This document shows, piece after piece, positions 33,179 to 35,275 of a stretch of 35,275 bases of DNA. A model generated the notes under the pieces. That model was not told the DNA's origin. It did not search any database and worked only from the letters and a program-made list of their open reading frames with translations. A program made the translations under genes and the position numbers. The number at the start of each line of letters is the position of its first letter. Position 1 is the stretch's first letter. Source of the DNA: Candidatus Bathyarchaeota archaeon (GTDB lineage: Archaea > Thermoproteota > Bathyarchaeia > TCS64 > B23); contig CALEIY010000246.1 of assembly GCA_937898665.1 (NCBI GenBank), forward strand, positions 1 to 35,275, read 5' to 3'.

Positions 33179-33433
33179 ATGGAAAAGCTGTCTCTGGTTA
33201 AGGTGACGAGGAAGGGGCAGGTGACGATTCCAAGGGCAATTCGGGATAGGTTGGGGATTAGAGAGGGAGACTACCTCATCGCCACGGCGATTAAGGATCT
33301 AGTTGTTTTTAGGAGGATCTCCCTCCCCAGCTGGGAGGATCTCTTCGCCTATGGTGAGAGATTTGCTGGGGAGAGGGGGATAACTCCAGGGGATGTTTTA
33401 AAGGCGATTAAGTCGGTTAGGCGAGTAGGTTGA
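33179..33433 (+). CDS. AbrB/MazE-type antitoxin
   Basis: 84 residues. The N-terminal SpoVT-AbrB swapped-hairpin domain is clear: SLVKVTRKGQVTIPRAIRDR, then LGIREGDYLIATAIKD. The C-terminal ~35 residues probably bind and neutralise the toxin. The stop TGA overlaps the TTG start of the PIN gene (TTGA), so the pair is translationally coupled. Such antitoxins usually repress their own promoter; no clear operator was identified in the 88 nt upstream. Confidence 0.85.
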   Translation: MEKLSLVKVTRKGQVTIPRAIRDRLGIREGDYLIATAIKDLVVFRRISLPSWEDLFAYGERFAGERGITPGDVLKAIKSVRRVG

Positions 33434-33834
33434 AACGGGCCACTCTAGATACCAACATCCTCGTTTCAGCCTTGCTATTCAACGGTAATGAGAGAAGGGT
33501 TTTAGAGGCTGCCATTCGGGGAGATTACAAACTGATCCTGTCATTCCCGATACTCGATGAAGTGGAGGGAGTTCTAAGGAGGCTTGGCGTCGACGAGACG
33601 ATGATAGAAGGCTACCTCCTCAGATTGATGGAGATATCCGAGATAGTCGCCCCAAAGAAGATCGAGGAGACCCCACTTAGGGATAGAGACGACATCAAGA
33701 TTCTTGAATGCGCAGTTTCCGGATCATCCAACTACATCATAACAGGAGATCAAGACCTCCTCACCTTAATAGAATATAGGGGAATAAAAATTCTTAGAAG
33801 CATCGAATTCCTCAATCTGATAAAGAGAGATTAG
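33430..33834 (+). CDS. PIN-domain toxin (VapC-like ribonuclease)
   Basis: 134 residues, PIN family. Acidic metal-site residues are D7 (LDTNI), E44 (ILDEVEGVL), D87/D88 (RDRDDIKILECA) and D107 (ITGDQDLL). It belongs to the subgroup annotated as 'putative toxin, PIN family', whose members cleave RNA, often tRNA or rRNA. The TTG start overlaps the antitoxin stop by 4 nt. A small hairpin (33860-33874) and tRNA-Ile follow. All catalytic residues are present, so the toxin is probably active. Confidence 0.85.
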   Translation: MKRATLDTNILVSALLFNGNERRVLEAAIRGDYKLILSFPILDEVEGVLRRLGVDETMIEGYLLRLMEISEIVAPKKIEETPLRDRDDIKILECAVSGSSNYIITGDQDLLTLIEYRGIKILRSIEFLNLIKRD

Positions 33835-33859
33835 AGACACTCATCATCTTTTCAACCCC

Positions 33860-33874
33860 TTTCTGAAACAGAAA
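33860..33874 (+). terminator. Small hairpin after the PIN toxin gene
   Basis: TTTCTG and CAGAAA arms enclose loop AAA, 26 nt after the stop codon. It is weak (6 bp) and lacks a T-run, so the function is tentative. Confidence 0.25.
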
Positions 33875-33903
33875 TTTAAACCTTCGCATAAAATCTCCAC
33901 AAA

Positions 33904-33965
33904 CCCAAAAACCAGGAGAACAAATAAAACCAAACAAAACCCAAAAACAACCCCAAAAACGGCCC
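33904..33965 (-). terminator. T/G-rich tract downstream of tRNA-Ile
   Basis: On the minus strand this tract alternates T5 runs with G3-G4 runs (plus-strand CCC at 33904, 33940 and 33963, CCCC at 33951). The T runs are expected archaeal RNA-polymerase termination signals directly after tRNA-Ile. The four G-runs could in addition form a G-quadruplex in the RNA or DNA. Confidence 0.45.
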
Positions 33966-33982
33966 AAAACAGCAATTGGAGA

Positions 33983-34060
33983 TGGTGGGCCCGAAGAGAT
34001 TTGAACTCTTGATCTCTCGGTTATCAGCCGAGCGCTTTAACCAGGCTAAGCTACGGGCCC
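33983..34060 (-). tRNA. tRNA-Ile (anticodon GAT)
   Basis: On the minus strand the acceptor GGGCCCG (34054-34060) pairs with CGGGCCC (33987-33993). The anticodon loop is CTGATAA with anticodon GAT (34023-34025), on a CTCGG/CCGAG stem. The T loop is TTCAAAT. Discriminator A and an encoded CCA (33983-33985) end it. No intron. Its TATA box is shared with the divergent hydrolase gene. Confidence 0.97.
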
Positions 34061-34087
34061 ACCAACTCTTCTTGAGAAAAGGAGGGT

Positions 34088-34095
34088 CTTATAAA
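34088..34095. promoter_or_regulatory. TATA element shared by tRNA-Ile and the MBL hydrolase gene
   Basis: CTTATAAA is about 28 nt before the TTG at 34120 on the plus strand. Read as TTTATAAG, it is about 31 nt before the tRNA-Ile 5' end at 34060 on the minus strand. No other TATA-like site lies in the gap. Confidence 0.55.
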
Positions 34096-34119
34096 TCTTT
34101 AACCTGAGAGCCTCTTGAG

Positions 34120-34953
34120 TTGAAGCCTCTGGAGATATGGTTTCTGGGAACTGGTGGAGGGCGGTTCGTCACGGTGACTCAGCGTCGCAGAACAGCTGGT
34201 CTCCGCCTCGTCTGGGGAGATGTACACATTCACGTCGATCCCGGGCCTGGGGCACTTGTATTCTCCAATTGGTCTAGGTTGAGCCCCCAGAAGCTGGATG
34301 CTGTCATCGTAACCCACTGCCATCCGGATCACTACTGTGACGCCGAGGTTCTCATCGAGGGTATGACCCGTGTAACCACCAAGCGTAGGGGTGTCCTAGC
34401 AGCCTCTAGGAGCGTCCTCCAGGGCGTCGACGATATTGGGCCGAGCATCTCATCCTACCATCAGAATCTGGTTGAGAGAGTCGTGGTCTTGGAGCCTGAA
34501 GTATCCTTCGAGGTGGAGGGGGTCAACGTCTCAGCCTTGAGGGCTGAGCATAGTGACCCAGCCACCGTCGGCCTACGCCTGGAGTTCCCCGATGTCGGCT
34601 CAGTCGGTTATACGTCAGATACGGCCTACTTCGACGGCGTCAGTGATGGCTATAGGGGTGTGAGGATTCTCATCCTCTGCACCATGAGGCCTCGTGGAGC
34701 TCCTCTGCCGCTCCACCTCTCCGTTGACGACGCCCTTAAGATCCTGGCGGAGGCTAGGCCTAGGTGTGCGGTGCTCACACACTTCGGAATGAGAATGCTG
34801 AATGCGGGCCCCGAGGTTGAGGCAGAGTATCTTGAGGCTGAGACGGGTATACCGACGGTGGCTGCAAGGGATGGGATGCAGGTGATCCTCAGCGATGTCA
34901 TCGAGGTGAGGGGACCCCGGAAGCGGGAGGAGCCTAGAGTCATCGAGGCATAG
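34120..34953 (+). CDS. Metallo-beta-lactamase-fold hydrolase
   Basis: 277 residues. The metal motif H66-C-H68-P-D70-H71 is followed by H144 (RAEHSD), an Asp near 169 (TSDTAYF) and H228 (LTHFGMRML). This complete set of dinuclear zinc ligands is arranged as in the RNase Z/UlaG-like branch. RNase Z exosite sequences are not evident, so a phosphodiesterase or lactonase of unknown substrate is safest. TTG start, probably leaderless, from a TATA element shared with tRNA-Ile. Confidence 0.82.
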   Translation: MKPLEIWFLGTGGGRFVTVTQRRRTAGLRLVWGDVHIHVDPGPGALVFSNWSRLSPQKLDAVIVTHCHPDHYCDAEVLIEGMTRVTTKRRGVLAASRSVLQGVDDIGPSISSYHQNLVERVVVLEPEVSFEVEGVNVSALRAEHSDPATVGLRLEFPDVGSVGYTSDTAYFDGVSDGYRGVRILILCTMRPRGAPLPLHLSVDDALKILAEARPRCAVLTHFGMRMLNAGPEVEAEYLEAETGIPTVAARDGMQVILSDVIEVRGPRKREEPRVIEA

Positions 34954-34969
34954 GTGGAAAGATATATCT

Positions 34970-34978
34970 ATCTCTTCC
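34970..34978 (+). promoter_or_regulatory. Possible promoter of the valS leader
   Basis: The plus strand has GATATATCT around here, a good TATA-like element. Transcription from about 34998 would give a leader of about 140 nt before valS, unusually long for this genome. Confidence 0.35.
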
Positions 34979-35032
34979 GAGGGGATGAATATCGCAGGTC
35001 TGAGGGGGTGAGTCGAATCGTCTCTAAGTCGC

Positions 35033-35088
35033 TTAACCCTCAGGAGCTTCACCTGCTTCATGGAAGCATTTAGGCTTCTAAGGGTTAA
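35033..35088 (+). promoter_or_regulatory. Potential structured leader upstream of valS
   Basis: Outer arms TTAACCCT (35033-35040) and AGGGTTAA (35081-35088) are perfect complements. They enclose a CAGG/CCTG hairpin (35041-35055) and a GGAAGC/GCTTCT hairpin (35062-35079), giving a three-way junction. GAAGC can alternatively pair with TGCTTC at 35054-35059 around loop ATG. The two folds are mutually exclusive, as in attenuators. The role is inference; no known riboswitch class is recognised. Confidence 0.3.
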
Positions 35089-35138
35089 TCAGAGCCCCTT
35101 CAGACCCTATAGGATTAAGAGAACGGGAGGTGTTCTGT

Positions 35139-35275
35139 TTGAGGCCGCTGCCTAAGGAGATAGACTTCCTAGCAATGGAGGAGAAGTGGCAGAGGCTCTG
35201 GGAGGAGTGGGGCATCTACCGATACGACTGGGAGGACGATTCCCGGCCCCGATACTCCATCGATACGCCGCCGCC
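35139..35275 (+). CDS. valS: Valyl-tRNA synthetase, N-terminal fragment
   Basis: The frame begins LRPLPKEIDF, then MEEKWQRLWEEWGIY and YDWEDDSRPRYSIDTPPP, and runs off the window edge. SIDTPPP directly precedes the HIGH-type region in archaeal valyl-tRNA synthetases, and the spacing is right. ValRS charges tRNA-Val. The TTG start at 35139 is set by a strong Shine-Dalgarno, GGGAGGTG (35125-35132), 6 nt upstream, rather than leaderless initiation. About 45 residues are visible of roughly 800-900. Confidence 0.88.
   Translation, partial: MRPLPKEIDFLAMEEKWQRLWEEWGIYRYDWEDDSRPRYSIDTPP

Noticed and set aside
34980-35030. C/D-box-like sRNA (GATGA, CTGA, TGAG boxes) upstream of valS
   Set aside because: The box sequences are incomplete, and the nearest TATA element would start transcription downstream of the putative C box.
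1-35275. CRISPR array, insertion sequence or integrase
   Set aside because: No regularly spaced direct repeats, transposase motifs or tyrosine/serine recombinase signatures were found on either strand.

Overview
The window is archaeal. It carries tetrahydromethanopterin (H4MPT)-linked C1 genes: formylmethanofuran dehydrogenase subunits, Ftr, Mch and an MptN-like ligase. It also has a WtpABC-type tungstate transporter, an aldehyde:ferredoxin oxidoreductase, archaeal TATA boxes about 27 nt before many start codons, frequent TTG/GTG starts, and a high AGG/AGA arginine share in a GC-rich genome. These traits fit a thermophilic Thermoproteota-type archaeon with an archaeal Wood-Ljungdahl branch, for example a Bathyarchaeia relative. 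No mcr gene is present here, so methanogenesis cannot be claimed, and the exact lineage is inference.

Region by region. 0-5 kb: a zinc-ribbon protein diverges from an HD phosphohydrolase; then come tRNA-Arg(GCG) and two paralogous predicted nucleotidyltransferases flanking a divergent DRG/OBG-like GTPase with a TGS domain. 5-11 kb: a tight minus-strand operon fwdD-fwdB-fwdA-ftr-fwdC-mptN, most junctions overlapping by 4-10 nt. 11-15.2 kb: a plus-strand sugar operon of a GH172 (DUF2961) glycosidase, a fucose/arabinose-isomerase-fold enzyme and an FGGY kinase, which together read as a D-arabinose or L-fucose route. 15.2-17.5 kb: an MFS transporter and mch. 17.6-19.2 kb: an overlapping trio of P-loop kinase, HhH DNA glycosylase and macrodomain protein. 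19.2-21.7 kb: a D-aminoacylase-like amidohydrolase and a DedA protein.

21.8-27.7 kb is a tungsten/molybdenum unit: wtpA-wtpB-wtpC, a divergent ModE-like regulator with a C-terminal binding-protein-like domain, a ModE-like inverted repeat between them, and the tungstoenzyme AOR. It is functionally linked to the Fwd operon, because FwdB also carries a W/Mo-pterin cofactor.

27.7-34 kb looks accessory and partly decayed: an MFS transporter, a truncated fumarylacetoacetate-hydrolase-like relic, a DapA-family lyase, a class III aminotransferase pseudogene with four lesions, another MFS transporter, and an AbrB-PIN toxin-antitoxin pair ending next to tRNA-Ile(GAT). The window closes with a metallo-beta-lactamase-fold hydrolase and the 5' end of valS, preceded by a potentially structured leader.

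Recurring features are leaderless-type promoters (some shared by divergent genes) and perfect palindromes at or beside stop codons. Two of those palindromes resemble each other and show a compensatory base-pair change.
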